NCBI GenBank assembly: GCA_046351215.1
Contig: JAXLYX010000022.1
Coordinates: 1 to 64,000 of the forward strand
Origin: JAXLYX01 sp046351215
GTDB lineage: Bacteria > Myxococcota_A > Polyangia > Polyangiales > Houyiibacteriaceae
Length of the DNA stretch: 64,000 nucleotides
Direction: 5' to 3'
The notes beneath the pieces are model-generated. The model had not been told where the DNA came from. It saw only the letters and a list, made by a program, of their open reading frames with translations, and ran no database searches. The position numbers and the translations under genes were made by a program. Every line of letters starts with the position of its first letter. Position 1 is the stretch's first letter. Shown one piece after another: positions 26,118-34,498 of this stretch.

Positions 26118-27431
26118 TCAGGCGACCACGATCGGTCCGCGCGGCCCGCCCAGGCCTTCCACGAAGCCCCGGGCCTTGTCCTCGACGCGGCCCGTCGGAT
26201 CGCCGACGACCGCGACGTGGACGTTCTCGTCGCGGAACACGTCGGCCGCGACACGACGCACGTCGTCGGCCGTGACCGATTTCGCACGCGCCTCGGCCAC
26301 GTCGAACGACTCGCGCACGCCGAAGAGGGTCCGCGTCGCGTGCCAGAGCGCCGTGTTGTGCGCGTCGTCGAGGGTCGCGACGAGGTCCCAGAGGTAGCGC
26401 TTGCGGACGCGCTCGAGCTCCTCGGCGCTCACGTCGGCGTCCCGGAGGCCGCGCGCCAGCGTGTGGAGCTCCTTCAGCAGCTCGGGCAGCTTGCCGTGCT
26501 CCACCGAGGCGCCGAGGTCGAACACGCCGCAGTCCTCGTAGGGATCGATGCCGGCGAAGCTGTCGTACGCCATGCCGAGCTGATCGCGCAGGCGATGGTG
26601 CAGGCGGCTCCCCATGCCGTCGTCGAGCGTGCGCGCGAGGAAATCGAGCGCGAGCCCGTCGGGATGGGACTCGCCGTACGCGTGGAAGCTCATGCGCACG
26701 TGGCATTGCGTGCCGGGGTCGCGGACGAGCCCGAAGCGCTCGCCCCGACCGTCGAGCACGGGCGTGTTCGGCACCGTGCGGTGGCCTCGCGGGAGGCCGC
26801 CGAAGCAGCGCGCGAGGACCTGGGCGAGGCGGCCCGGCTCGAAGGGCCCGGCGACGGCGATCACCGAGTTCGCGCCGACGTAGTGGTGGGCGAGGAACTC
26901 GCGCAGATCCTTCTCGGTCAGCGCCAGGATCCCGTCGATCGTGCCCGTGATCGTCTGACCGAGCCCGTGATCGCGGAAGAGCAGGCGACGCGAGAGGTTG
27001 TCGACGTTCACGTCGACCCCGTCCTCGTCGAGATCCTCGAGGAGCTCCTCCTTCAGGATCTTCTTCTCGAGCTCGAGGTCGAGGAAGAGCGGCGCGAGGA
27101 GCACCTCGGCGAAGCGATCGAGGCCCTCCTCGAGCGACTCGGGGGGCAGGGTCAGCTCGTAGGTCGTGAAGTCGACGTGCGTCGTCGCGTCGAGCTGACC
27201 GCCGAGCTCCTCGATCGCGAGGTTCAGCGCACGCGCCGAGGGGAAGCGCCGCGAGCCTCGGAACATCATGTGCTCGAGCACGTGGCTGATCCCGTTCTTC
27301 GACGGGGCCTCGTAGCGCGCACCCGCCTTCACCGCGAAGATCACGGTGACGGTGTGCAGGTGCGGCAGCGGGACGAGGACGAGCTCGAGACCGTTGGCGA
27401 GCGTCTCGCGGGCGAGCGGCAGACGGTTCAA
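26118..27431 (-). CDS. M16-family zinc protease (processing-peptidase like)
   Basis: A 437-aa M16 (pitrilysin/mitochondrial-processing-peptidase type) protease. The inverted zinc motif HVLEH is at residues 50-54 (in SKNGISHVLEHMMFRGS), and a Glu-rich helix with E128-E129 about 75 residues later supplies the third ligand. AVKAGARYEAPSKNG and the C-terminal GMGSRLHHRLRDQLGMAYD and AEELERVRKRYLWDL segments also fit. No signal peptide is seen. Start is TTG 27431, which overlaps the stop of the PpiD-like gene (TTGA, 4 nt), so they are translationally coupled, suggesting joint work in protein quality control. Confidence 0.9.
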   Translation of the reverse strand: MNRLPLARETLANGLELVLVPLPHLHTVTVIFAVKAGARYEAPSKNGISHVLEHMMFRGSRRFPSARALNLAIEELGGQLDATTHVDFTTYELTLPPESLEEGLDRFAEVLLAPLFLDLELEKKILKEELLEDLDEDGVDVNVDNLSRRLLFRDHGLGQTITGTIDGILALTEKDLREFLAHHYVGANSVIAVAGPFEPGRLAQVLARCFGGLPRGHRTVPNTPVLDGRGERFGLVRDPGTQCHVRMSFHAYGESHPDGLALDFLARTLDDGMGSRLHHRLRDQLGMAYDSFAGIDPYEDCGVFDLGASVEHGKLPELLKELHTLARGLRDADVSAEELERVRKRYLWDLVATLDDAHNTALWHATRTLFGVRESFDVAEARAKSVTADDVRRVAADVFRDENVHVAVVGDPTGRVEDKARGFVEGLGGPRGPIVVA

Positions 27432-29152
27432 TCCGACATCCCGGAGGACATCGACGACATCTCCGACATCTCGGACATCCCCGAGGACGACTCGTCCTCC
27501 TCCGTCGCCTCGGCCGTCTGCTCGTCGCCGTACGATAGCACCGCCGGGTTGATGCGGATGCGGCCCTCGTCCTCGGCCTTCTTGCGGAGCGCGAGGGTGT
27601 AGGTGACGACGGCTTCGCGACGCTTGCGGGCGAGGAGGCCCTCGCGGAGGCGCTCGCGGGTCGCCTCGTCGAAGTCGGCGCGCGTCGCCTCGGTGCGCGA
27701 CTCCAGGCGGAAGACGACGTAGTCGTTGCCGAGCGCGATCGGTGCCGACACGAGCGGCTGATCCATCGACATCGAGAAGGCCGCCTGCGCGACCGCCGCC
27801 GAATTCGAGGCGCCCTGGATCGGCGACTCGCTCGGGCCGAACTCCTGCGACTCCTCGACCGTCGGAGCGTTCGGATCACGCTCGGGCGCGGGCTGCCCCT
27901 CGGGCGCGGGCGGCGAGAGCTCCGCCGCCAGCTGGTCCAACGTCTTGCCCGCGCGGAGCGAAGCGAGCGCCTGCTCGGCCGCCTGGCGGGCCTGCTCGCC
28001 GGCCTTCGAGTCGACGTAGCGATCCCGCGCGATCTCGCGCTTGGCCTCGGCCTCCGGCACGTCGCCCTCGCGACGTCCCTCGACCTTGATCACGTGGAAG
28101 CCGAACTGCGACTCGACGACGTCCGAGATCTGGCCGGGCTGCAGGGCGAACTGCGCCTGATCGAAGGGCGCGACCATGCGGCCGCGCGGGTTCCAGCCGA
28201 GGTCGCCGCCGCGGCGGGCGCTGCCCTCGTCCTGGCTGTTCTGGCGAGCGAGCGCGGCGAAGTCCTCGCCGGCGCGGGCACGCGCGAGGAGCTGCTGCGC
28301 GCGCTGACGGGCGGCCTGCTTCGTGGCCTCGTCGGCGCCGGCGTCCACCTTGATCAGGATGTGCCGCGCCCGGACCTGGAGCTCGAGGCCCGTGTAGCGG
28401 AAGCGGTTCTGCGTGTACGCCTGGGCGATCTCCTGCGCGTTCGCGGCGATGTAGGCGTCGAGCTCGGCGTCCGTCGGCTGGATGCGGTCGCGGTAGTAGG
28501 CGGCGGAGTAGCGGACGTAGCGGATGCGGGCGCGGTTGCGCTCGCGGGTGAACTGGTCCCAGAGCTCGCCCGGGCTCACCTGCACGCTCGCGCGCAGGAT
28601 CTCGCGCATGCGCTCGGCCATGAGCTCCTCGGCCTGCCACTCGGCGAACTCGCCGATGCTGCGGCGGAGACCGTTCTTGATGTAGGCCTCGAAGTTGTCG
28701 CGCTGGAAGGTGCCCTCGTCGTCGCGGAACCGCGCGGGGAGCCCGCCGTTCGGCACGAAGCCGGTCGCCTCGACGCTGGTCGAGATCCAGATGCGGTCCT
28801 TGCGGATGACCTCTTCCATCGCCTGCTCGGGCGTCACGACGATGCCGAGGCGGCGGGCCTCCTCCGCGAGGAGGCGGCGCTCGGCGATGCCGTTCGCCAC
28901 GAGGCGCCGGAGGTTCTGGGCGCGCTGGCTCGCGACGTCGTAGCGCTCGAAGCCGCCGACGCGATAGACGGCCCGGAAGTCGCCGTCGGTGACGTCGTCC
29001 CCGTCGACCGAGACGGCGTAGGCGGCTCCTCCCGCGGTGAAGCCCTGAGCCTGCTGTCCGCCGAACTGGGTGGCGAACACGCCTGCCACCATGACGACCA
29101 GCACGGCGAGGAGGACGTACTGGAAACGGTTCTGCAGCTTCTCGAGCATCAT
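27428..29152 (-). CDS. PpiD/SurA-like peptidyl-prolyl isomerase, membrane-anchored foldase
   Basis: A 574-aa protein with an N-terminal anchor (QYVLLAVLVVMVAGVFAT, about residues 10-28), a long SurA_N-like chaperone region, and one parvulin PPIase domain (~residues 275-370; QVRARHILIKVD, GGDLGWNPRGRMV, SQFGFHVIKVEG). A second rotamase-like region lies further downstream. This is the PpiD layout: a periplasmic folding helper for secreted and outer-membrane proteins. The C-terminus ends in a Met/Ser tail (MSEMSEMSSMSSGMSD). Start is ATG 29152 or 29149. A good -35/-10 pair lies 29-60 bp upstream. Confidence 0.87.
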   Translation of the reverse strand: MMLEKLQNRFQYVLLAVLVVMVAGVFATQFGGQQAQGFTAGGAAYAVSVDGDDVTDGDFRAVYRVGGFERYDVASQRAQNLRRLVANGIAERRLLAEEARRLGIVVTPEQAMEEVIRKDRIWISTSVEATGFVPNGGLPARFRDDEGTFQRDNFEAYIKNGLRRSIGEFAEWQAEELMAERMREILRASVQVSPGELWDQFTRERNRARIRYVRYSAAYYRDRIQPTDAELDAYIAANAQEIAQAYTQNRFRYTGLELQVRARHILIKVDAGADEATKQAARQRAQQLLARARAGEDFAALARQNSQDEGSARRGGDLGWNPRGRMVAPFDQAQFALQPGQISDVVESQFGFHVIKVEGRREGDVPEAEAKREIARDRYVDSKAGEQARQAAEQALASLRAGKTLDQLAAELSPPAPEGQPAPERDPNAPTVEESQEFGPSESPIQGASNSAAVAQAAFSMSMDQPLVSAPIALGNDYVVFRLESRTEATRADFDEATRERLREGLLARKRREAVVTYTLALRKKAEDEGRIRINPAVLSYGDEQTAEATEEDESSSGMSEMSEMSSMSSGMSD

Positions 29153-29187
29153 GGCGGGAAACGAGACCCCCGTGAGAGTGGGGCGGA

Positions 29188-29216
29188 ACCATAATTGAGG
29201 GGGGCTGGTAGGGCAA
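29188..29216 (-). promoter_or_regulatory. Sigma70-type promoter of the PpiD-like gene
   Basis: Minus strand: -35 TTGCCC (29211-29216), 17-bp spacer, -10 TATGGT (29188-29193). Predicted start near 29181 gives a ~29-nt leader before ATG 29152. Confidence 0.5.
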
Positions 29217-29242
29217 TTGGTTATCGGAGGGGGGGCGTCGAC

Positions 29243-29343
29243 GTGCACGGGCACGATTCCCGTCCCCGTGCACGGTCCTTCGTGCACGTGCACGTGCACG
29301 GCTCGCGTGCACGTGGACGAGTCCCGTGCACGTGTACGTATAC
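29243..29343. repeat. GTGCAC palindrome cluster with alternating purine-pyrimidine tracts
   Basis: Seven copies of GTGCAC (29243, 29268, 29282, 29288, 29294, 29307, 29326) occur in 89 bp, followed by GTGTAC and GTATAC. Two 20-nt stretches (29281-29300 and 29325-29344) alternate perfectly between purine and pyrimidine. The cluster lies in the 215-bp gap 29153-29367, starting 27 bp upstream of the -35 box of the PpiD-like gene and 25 bp past the end of the gene at 29368. Confidence 0.8.
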
Positions 29344-29367
29344 GGAATCCTTGCGGAATCCCGCGCC

Positions 29368-30588
29368 TCAGGGCGGGTGGACGACGACCTCGAGCCGGTT
29401 CTCGGTCGTGGGCGCGAGCGCGAGGCCGAGGCCCGTCGCGAGCCCCACGGCGACGACCGCGGCCGTCGTGATCAGGGCGATCCTCCGCTTCCGGCGGGGC
29501 TCGGCGTCCGACGCGGTCGGGGCCGTCGCCTCCGCCGTCAGGTAGGCCGAGCCCGCTTCGAGGGCGGCGGCGGCGGCCGGTCCGGGGAGGCGGGCGAGCG
29601 TCGCGGTGGGCAGGGACGAGCGGGAATCGAGCCTCGCGGGCTCGGTGCAGCCCTCGGGCTCGCAGCGCAACGCGAGCGCGCGGGGCTCCGGACCCCCGCC
29701 GACCTCGACCCACACGACCTCCGCCTCGAGCCCCGCCTCGGCGAGCGCGGCCAGGGCGCGCGGCCAGTCGGCGACGGGGCGGGCCGCGGATTCCGTGTCG
29801 AAGGCCCGGGCCGCGAGCACGAGCGCGTTCGGCGCCAGCGCCACCTCGACCGGCGCGCGCTCGCCCTGGGCGAGGTCGATCAAGGCTCCGTACGGCCGTC
29901 TCCCGGGAGCGCTGATCCGGACGGCATGGGCCCCGATCGGGAGCTCGAGCCGCGCGGGGCAGGGCATGGCGGGTCGATCGTCGATCGCGACCCTCGCATC
30001 CGCATCCGCGCACCGCACGTCGAGCGTCGCCCGGGGTCCCGCATCGACCCGACGGGCCACGGCCTCGGCCAGGGAAACCACCTCGGGCGAGGCCTCGCCC
30101 GGCCGGAGGCTGCGCGTCGGATCGAGACGGTACGCCCGACGGAACGCGTCCTCCGCGAGGGCCGTCATGCCCACCTGGGCAGCCACGGCGCCGGTCCGCA
30201 TCTCGACCTCGGCGAGCCAGGCGGCCGTGCCCTCGACGTGGAGCAGCGCGCGGGCCTCCCGCCCGGCCGCCGACAGGAGCCGGAGGGCCGCGGCCTCGTC
30301 GAGCTCGGCCGAGGCCTCGCGGGCCTGCACGAGCAGGGACTCGAGCCGTCCCAGGGCTTCGAGGTCCTCGGGCTCGACGTCCGGCGCGCGGCGCGCCTCG
30401 GCCGCCGCGGTCGCGCCGGGGGACACGCGATCGCCTCGGGCCCGGAGCGCGTCCTCGGCGAACCCCCGGAACGCGCCCTCCCGCGCCTCGTCACCGTGCG
30501 TGACGACGAGGCCGATCCTTCCCTCGGCGCGAGCCGTCGCGACGCCGAGGAACGGGAGCAGGAAGAGGGGAAGGAGCCGCCTTCGCAC
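29368..30588 (-). CDS. Exported PEGA-type membrane protein
   Basis: A 406-aa protein: signal peptide MRRRLLPLFLLPFLGVATARA, then a helical region (residues ~25-190) with TPR-like repeats, a PEGA-like beta domain (~195-265; ATLDVRCADADARVAIDD, LPIGAHAVRISAPGRRPYG), and one transmembrane segment near the C-terminus (IALITTAAVVAVGLATGLGL). Start is GTG 30588 with TAGGCT 6 nt upstream. It belongs to the same architectural class as the protein at 18164 and the tail of the kinase at 32775. Function unknown; its location suggests envelope sensing. Confidence 0.7.
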   Translation of the reverse strand: MRRRLLPLFLLPFLGVATARAEGRIGLVVTHGDEAREGAFRGFAEDALRARGDRVSPGATAAAEARRAPDVEPEDLEALGRLESLLVQAREASAELDEAAALRLLSAAGREARALLHVEGTAAWLAEVEMRTGAVAAQVGMTALAEDAFRRAYRLDPTRSLRPGEASPEVVSLAEAVARRVDAGPRATLDVRCADADARVAIDDRPAMPCPARLELPIGAHAVRISAPGRRPYGALIDLAQGERAPVEVALAPNALVLAARAFDTESAARPVADWPRALAALAEAGLEAEVVWVEVGGGPEPRALALRCEPEGCTEPARLDSRSSLPTATLARLPGPAAAAALEAGSAYLTAEATAPTASDAEPRRKRRIALITTAAVVAVGLATGLGLALAPTTENRLEVVVHPP

Positions 30589-30594
30589 GGATCG

Positions 30595-30611
30595 AGCCTA
30601 TCTGGTATCCT
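30595..30611. promoter_or_regulatory. Back-to-back -10 elements of divergent leaderless-type promoters
   Basis: Only 29 bp separate the starts at 30588 (minus) and 30618 (plus). TAGGCT (30595-30600, minus) and TATCCT (30606-30611, plus) each end 6 nt before their start codons and are 5 bp apart, so each promoter's -35 region would lie inside the other gene and the two cannot be occupied together. Confidence 0.45.
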
Positions 30612-30617
30612 GGAAAA

Positions 30618-31349
30618 ATGCGTCGCTTGCATAATTCGCTCTTCTTCGCCCTCGTCACGGTCCTCGGCGTCGCCGGCTGCTCGAGCCTCGAGCCCTCGGT
30701 CACCTTCCAGTCGAACACCGGCGACGTCTCGCTGAACGTCTCGTCGATCTCCTCCGGGTTCGCCGGCAGCCTCCCGACCACCTCGGGCCCGAACGGCCTC
30801 GAGCTCCAGTCGATCTGCTGCAACTCGTCGAGCTGTCCGAGCTCGCCCGGCTGTCCCTCCGACGTCACCGCCGGGGGCTACACGATCCAGTTCCAGTGCC
30901 AGGCGAGCCTCTGCGATCCCGTGCCCTTCTACGTCGACGGGACGGCCGCGAGCGTCGACTTCTCCGCCCTGTCCTCGACCTACGTGAAGGTCCTCTCGCA
31001 CGTCGAGCTGAAGGCCGCCGACTACCAGATCACGCAGAACTCCCTGAATTTCGCTATGGAGCCCATCGAGATCTACTGGGGCTCCGCCGGCGCCACCGCC
31101 TGGAACTCCGCGGGGACGCACCTGCTCGGCACCGTCCCGATGATCTCGGCGATGCAGACCGGCCAGGGCAGCATCGCGCTCGACTCCGCCGGCAACGCCG
31201 CCCTCACCAGCTACCTCGCGGGAACGTCGAAGCAGGTGAAGCTCTTCTACCGCACGCGGCTCGACCTCGCGCCGGGCGAGCCGATCCCGGGGGGCTCGGT
31301 CACGGTCCGGATGATCTTCACCATCAAGGCCACGGGCTCGCTCCGCTGA
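30618..31349 (+). CDS. Lipoprotein of unknown function
   Basis: A 243-aa lipoprotein, signal MRRLHNSLFFALVTVLGVAGC with lipobox VAGC (residues 18-21). The mature part is beta-rich with a Cys-rich loop (SICCNSSSCPSSPGCPS) and strands such as QVKLFYRTRLDLAPGEPIPG and GSVTVRMIFTIKA, which read like an Ig/cadherin-type domain. No catalytic motif. Start ATG 30618. Confidence 0.75.
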   Translation: MRRLHNSLFFALVTVLGVAGCSSLEPSVTFQSNTGDVSLNVSSISSGFAGSLPTTSGPNGLELQSICCNSSSCPSSPGCPSDVTAGGYTIQFQCQASLCDPVPFYVDGTAASVDFSALSSTYVKVLSHVELKAADYQITQNSLNFAMEPIEIYWGSAGATAWNSAGTHLLGTVPMISAMQTGQGSIALDSAGNAALTSYLAGTSKQVKLFYRTRLDLAPGEPIPGGSVTVRMIFTIKATGSLR

Positions 31350-31415
31350 GCGGCGGGCCTACCGCGGCATGGCTCCGTTCGCTATGCTCGGAGCCCTTTC
31401 GCTCGGAGAGTCGCC

Positions 31416-32012
31416 TTGACGGATGAGATCCACGATCAGCTTCCTTCTTCGGGTGGCGGAGGCGGGGCCAAGTACGCGGTGATCGGCCTCCTCATGCTGC
31501 TCGCGATCGGTGGCATCTGGTACGCGACCAAGCCGAAGGAGCCCGAGGCGCCGCCGGCGGCCGGCGCCCAGCGCGACGCCGCGGTGGTCGCCGAGGCCCA
31601 GCAGCAGCAGTTCGACGACGGCTTCGAGATCCCCGAGGAGGAAGCCGATGCGGGCGTGACCATCACGCGGGCGCCCACGGGACCGCGCCCCGCCGGCAAC
31701 GGCGAGTGGAGCTGCTCCGGCGAGATCTCGGTCGCCGAGGTGCGCAGCGCCATCGGCTCGAAGTCGAGCGAGGTCCGCCAGTGCTACGAGCGCCGCCTGC
31801 GCGTCGATCCGACGATCTCGGGCACGCTCCAGGTCCGCATGAAGGTCTCGCAGTCCGGCAACGTGCAGTCCGTCGCCGTCGGTGGCTCGATCCGCGATCC
31901 CGAGATCCTCGGCTGCGTGCGCGAGCGCGTGCGGCAGTGGCATTTCCCGAATCCGCGCGGCGGCGCCTGCGCCGTCATCTCCGCGCCGTTCCAGCTCAAC
32001 CCGCGGCCCTGA
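31416..32012 (+). CDS. AgmX/PglI-type C-terminal domain protein
   Basis: A 198-aa single-pass protein: short Gly-rich N-terminus, transmembrane helix (residues ~19-40), Pro/Glu/Gln-rich linker, and a TonB-like C-terminal domain (residues ~100-198) with CSGEISVAEVRSAIGSKSSE, VRQCYERRLRVDPTISGTLQ and CVRERVRQWHFPNPRGG, plus two Cys likely in a disulfide. This domain is known from AgmX/GltJ-type gliding motility and energy-transducing proteins of myxobacteria. Start is TTG 31416 with GGAGAG nearby; no better start exists before the anchor. It overlaps nothing but ends 4 bp before the next gene, so the two are probably co-transcribed. Confidence 0.82.
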   Translation: MTDEIHDQLPSSGGGGGAKYAVIGLLMLLAIGGIWYATKPKEPEAPPAAGAQRDAAVVAEAQQQQFDDGFEIPEEEADAGVTITRAPTGPRPAGNGEWSCSGEISVAEVRSAIGSKSSEVRQCYERRLRVDPTISGTLQVRMKVSQSGNVQSVAVGGSIRDPEILGCVRERVRQWHFPNPRGGACAVISAPFQLNPRP

Positions 32013-32016
32013 GCGC

Positions 32017-32769
32017 GTGGATCCGCTGCTGGGCTACCGACGGTTCTTCGGCGACCCCTCGTGGGGCACGAAGCTGCTCGCCGCCTCGCTGCTCTACCTG
32101 ACGGGGATGTGCGTACCGCTCGTCGGCCAGCTCGCGGTCGACGGTTGGGTCGCGCTCGTCACGCGCGAGGCCGTCCGTGGCGAGGACGAGGAGCTCCCCC
32201 CGCTCGACTGGGACTTCGACTACCTCGTGAAGCTCCTCATCCTGGGCACCTTCACGCTCCTCGTCCGGCTCGTCTGGCAGCTGCCGGTGTACTTCCTGAT
32301 GGTCGCGGTGGGCATGACCGCCATGATCGTCGGGGTCGCCGGCGCCGCCGCCGATCCCGAGCGGGCATGGCTCGCCATCGCCCTGGGGCTCTCCGTGCTC
32401 GTCGCCGGCGGCCTGCTCTGCCTCGTCCTGATGGTTCCCGGGATGGTCGCGATCTTCCGCGTGCAGGTCTCGGGCGACCTCGGAAAGGCCTTCGAATTCG
32501 GGGCGATCCTCGACTACACGAAGCGCACCTTCTTCGCGGTCGTGGGCTACCACCTCGTCGCCTTCGTCGTGGCGATCCCGATCGTCTTCGCCGGCATGTT
32601 GCTCTGCGGGCTCGGCTCGATCCCCGCCCTCGTGATCGTGCAGGTCGGCGTCGCCTTCGTCTTCGTCCGGATCCACGAGCGTCAGCTCGCGGCCGGAGGC
32701 CCCGAGATCCCGCTCGGCCCGCGCGAGCTGCCCCACCCGCATCGGCCGACTCCGCCGCGCGCGTTCTGA
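32017..32769 (+). CDS. DUF4013 membrane protein
   Basis: A 250-aa polytopic membrane protein (about six hydrophobic segments). The opening (VDPLLGYRRFFGDPSWGTKL, TGMCVPLVGQLAVDGWVALV, REAVRGEDEELPPLDWDFDYLVK) matches the DUF4013 pattern of a membrane helix followed by a GxxLPxxDW-type loop. Start is GTG 32017, 4 bp after the preceding stop; a longer in-frame extension overlaps the AgmX-like gene and was rejected. Function unknown; it may work with the AgmX-like protein. Confidence 0.8.
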   Translation: MDPLLGYRRFFGDPSWGTKLLAASLLYLTGMCVPLVGQLAVDGWVALVTREAVRGEDEELPPLDWDFDYLVKLLILGTFTLLVRLVWQLPVYFLMVAVGMTAMIVGVAGAAADPERAWLAIALGLSVLVAGGLLCLVLMVPGMVAIFRVQVSGDLGKAFEFGAILDYTKRTFFAVVGYHLVAFVVAIPIVFAGMLLCGLGSIPALVIVQVGVAFVFVRIHERQLAAGGPEIPLGPRELPHPHRPTPPRAF

Positions 32770-32774
32770 GCGGC

Positions 32775-34478
32775 TCAGCGCGGAGGCGCCGTCCGCACCA
32801 CGATCCGAGGCGGATCCTGCCCGAGATCGGCGAGCACCCGCGTCTCCGCGCCTGGCGTCGCGACGACGGTGGTCCTCGCCTCGCGCCCGAGCGGCGGGCA
32901 CGAGAGGACGAGGGAATGGCTGCCGGCGGGCAGGGCGAGCCCGCGCCTCGGGGTCGTCCCGAGCGGGCGGCCGTCGAGGCGGATCTCCGCCCAGGGCGTG
33001 GCGTTCACCGTCAGGGTCGAGCCACCGGTCGGCGCCTCGTTCGTCTCCGGCGCTCGCGTCCTCGCGGTAGCGCGCGTGTCGCGTGGCTCGGCCCCCGCAT
33101 CCTCGGGGCTCGCGGGCGGGAGCGAGGCGTCGGCATGCTCGGGCTCGACGCGCACCGGGGCCGATGCAGCGGCGGTCGGCGCCCCTGCGTCGAGGCGAGC
33201 GCCCGCGTCGATGGCCGCCTCCGCATCGGGGCGGCCCTTCGCGAAGAGGATCGCGATCCCGAGCGCCGCGATCGCGACGACGGTCGCCAGCACGAGCCGC
33301 GTCGGCCAAGGGCTCTCCGGCGTCGGCTCCGGCTCGGTGGCCCGCAGCTCGAGCTCGGGCCGCGGCTGCGTGACGGGGGTGACGTCGGCCTCGCGGACGG
33401 GCGTCGCGGGCAGGGGCTCCGTCGTCGGCTCGAGCCTCTCCGTCGACGGCATCGGATGCATGCCGCTCTTGCGGCGCGCCTCGTCGAGCACCGGGCTCGT
33501 GGCGAGCGTCTTCACGCCGGCGGGCGGGGTTCGCTCGCGTCCGCCGGACGTGGGCGAGCGCACGGCCTCGTCCCGGGCGTCCTTCGCGTTCGCGCGGCAC
33601 GTGGCCACGCGGGTCGCGAGATCGTTCGCCACGCCGCCAGGGCGCACGGCCGCGAGGTACGTGCGCAGGCGCTCGGCGACGTCGCGCGCGCTCGTCGGAC
33701 GACGTGCGGCGTCGCGCGCGAGGCAGGCGACGACGAGGCTCGCGAGCGCGGGCGGATGGGCCGAGAGGTCGGCCTCCGTCGGTCCCTCCTCGTCGAGGAC
33801 CCGACGGCGCGTGATCGCCGGATCCCGATCGTGGAACGCATGCCTTCCCGTGAGGAGGAGGTGGAGCAGGGCGCCGAGCGCGAAGAGGTCGCAGGCGGGC
33901 GTGGGCGGCTCGCCGCGGAGCTGCTCCGGCGCCGCGTATCCGGGCGAGCCGATGCCGATCGCCACGCCGCCCTCGACGGTCGCCGCGATGCCGAAGTCGA
34001 GGAGCCGCACGTGACCCGTGGTGTCGACGAGCACGTTCCGCGGCGAGACGTCCCGATGCACGAGCCCGAAGCGCTCGTGCGCGTAGGAGAGGGCGTCCGC
34101 GACCTCGGCGCCGACGTGGGCGACCTGCGCTGCGTCGAGCGCGCCCTGCGCGAGCAGCTCGCCGATCGACGCGCCCTCGACGTACTCCATCGCGAGGAAG
34201 TACGTGCCGTCCACGACGCCGAGCTCGTACACGGGCACGATGTGCGGATGACCGAGCTGCACGAGCGTGTTCGCCTCGCGCACGAAGAGCTCGACGAAGC
34301 GCGGATCGACCGCGAGCTCCGGGAGGATCTGCTTCACGACGAGCGGCTTCTCGAAGCCGCCGAGGCCTCGGAGGCGGGCGCGGTACACGCGCGCCATCCC
34401 CCCGCGTGCCAGGAGGCCGTCGAGCAGGTAGCTCCCGAAGGGCTCCGCCTGCCCCGGCGATTGCACGCGTTCCACCAT
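32775..34478 (-). CDS. Ser/Thr kinase with transmembrane helix and C-terminal PEGA domain
   Basis: A 567-aa Hanks-type kinase. Kinase domain residues ~15-280: Gly loop LLARGGMARVY (22-32), Lys49, HRDVSPRN (Ser replaces the usual Lys after D, a common myxobacterial variant), LDFG and PGYAAPEQL. A long linker, a transmembrane segment (RLVLATVVAIAALGIAILFA, near residue 400) and a C-terminal PEGA-type domain (~residues 490-560; STLTVNATPWAEIRLDGRPLG, LPAGSHSLVLSCPP) follow. The PEGA part is predicted outside the membrane and likely binds a cell-wall or surface ligand. TACCCT lies 9 nt upstream of ATG 34478. It is divergent from the kelch-like lipoprotein. Confidence 0.88.
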   Translation of the reverse strand: MVERVQSPGQAEPFGSYLLDGLLARGGMARVYRARLRGLGGFEKPLVVKQILPELAVDPRFVELFVREANTLVQLGHPHIVPVYELGVVDGTYFLAMEYVEGASIGELLAQGALDAAQVAHVGAEVADALSYAHERFGLVHRDVSPRNVLVDTTGHVRLLDFGIAATVEGGVAIGIGSPGYAAPEQLRGEPPTPACDLFALGALLHLLLTGRHAFHDRDPAITRRRVLDEEGPTEADLSAHPPALASLVVACLARDAARRPTSARDVAERLRTYLAAVRPGGVANDLATRVATCRANAKDARDEAVRSPTSGGRERTPPAGVKTLATSPVLDEARRKSGMHPMPSTERLEPTTEPLPATPVREADVTPVTQPRPELELRATEPEPTPESPWPTRLVLATVVAIAALGIAILFAKGRPDAEAAIDAGARLDAGAPTAAASAPVRVEPEHADASLPPASPEDAGAEPRDTRATARTRAPETNEAPTGGSTLTVNATPWAEIRLDGRPLGTTPRRGLALPAGSHSLVLSCPPLGREARTTVVATPGAETRVLADLGQDPPRIVVRTAPPR

Positions 34479-34498
34479 CCGTGCGAAAGGGTAGCGGA

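Noticed and set aside
29153..29367. The GTGCAC cluster as coding repeat or CRISPR
   Set aside because: No open frame with matching codons in any conserved sense, and unit spacing is irregular.
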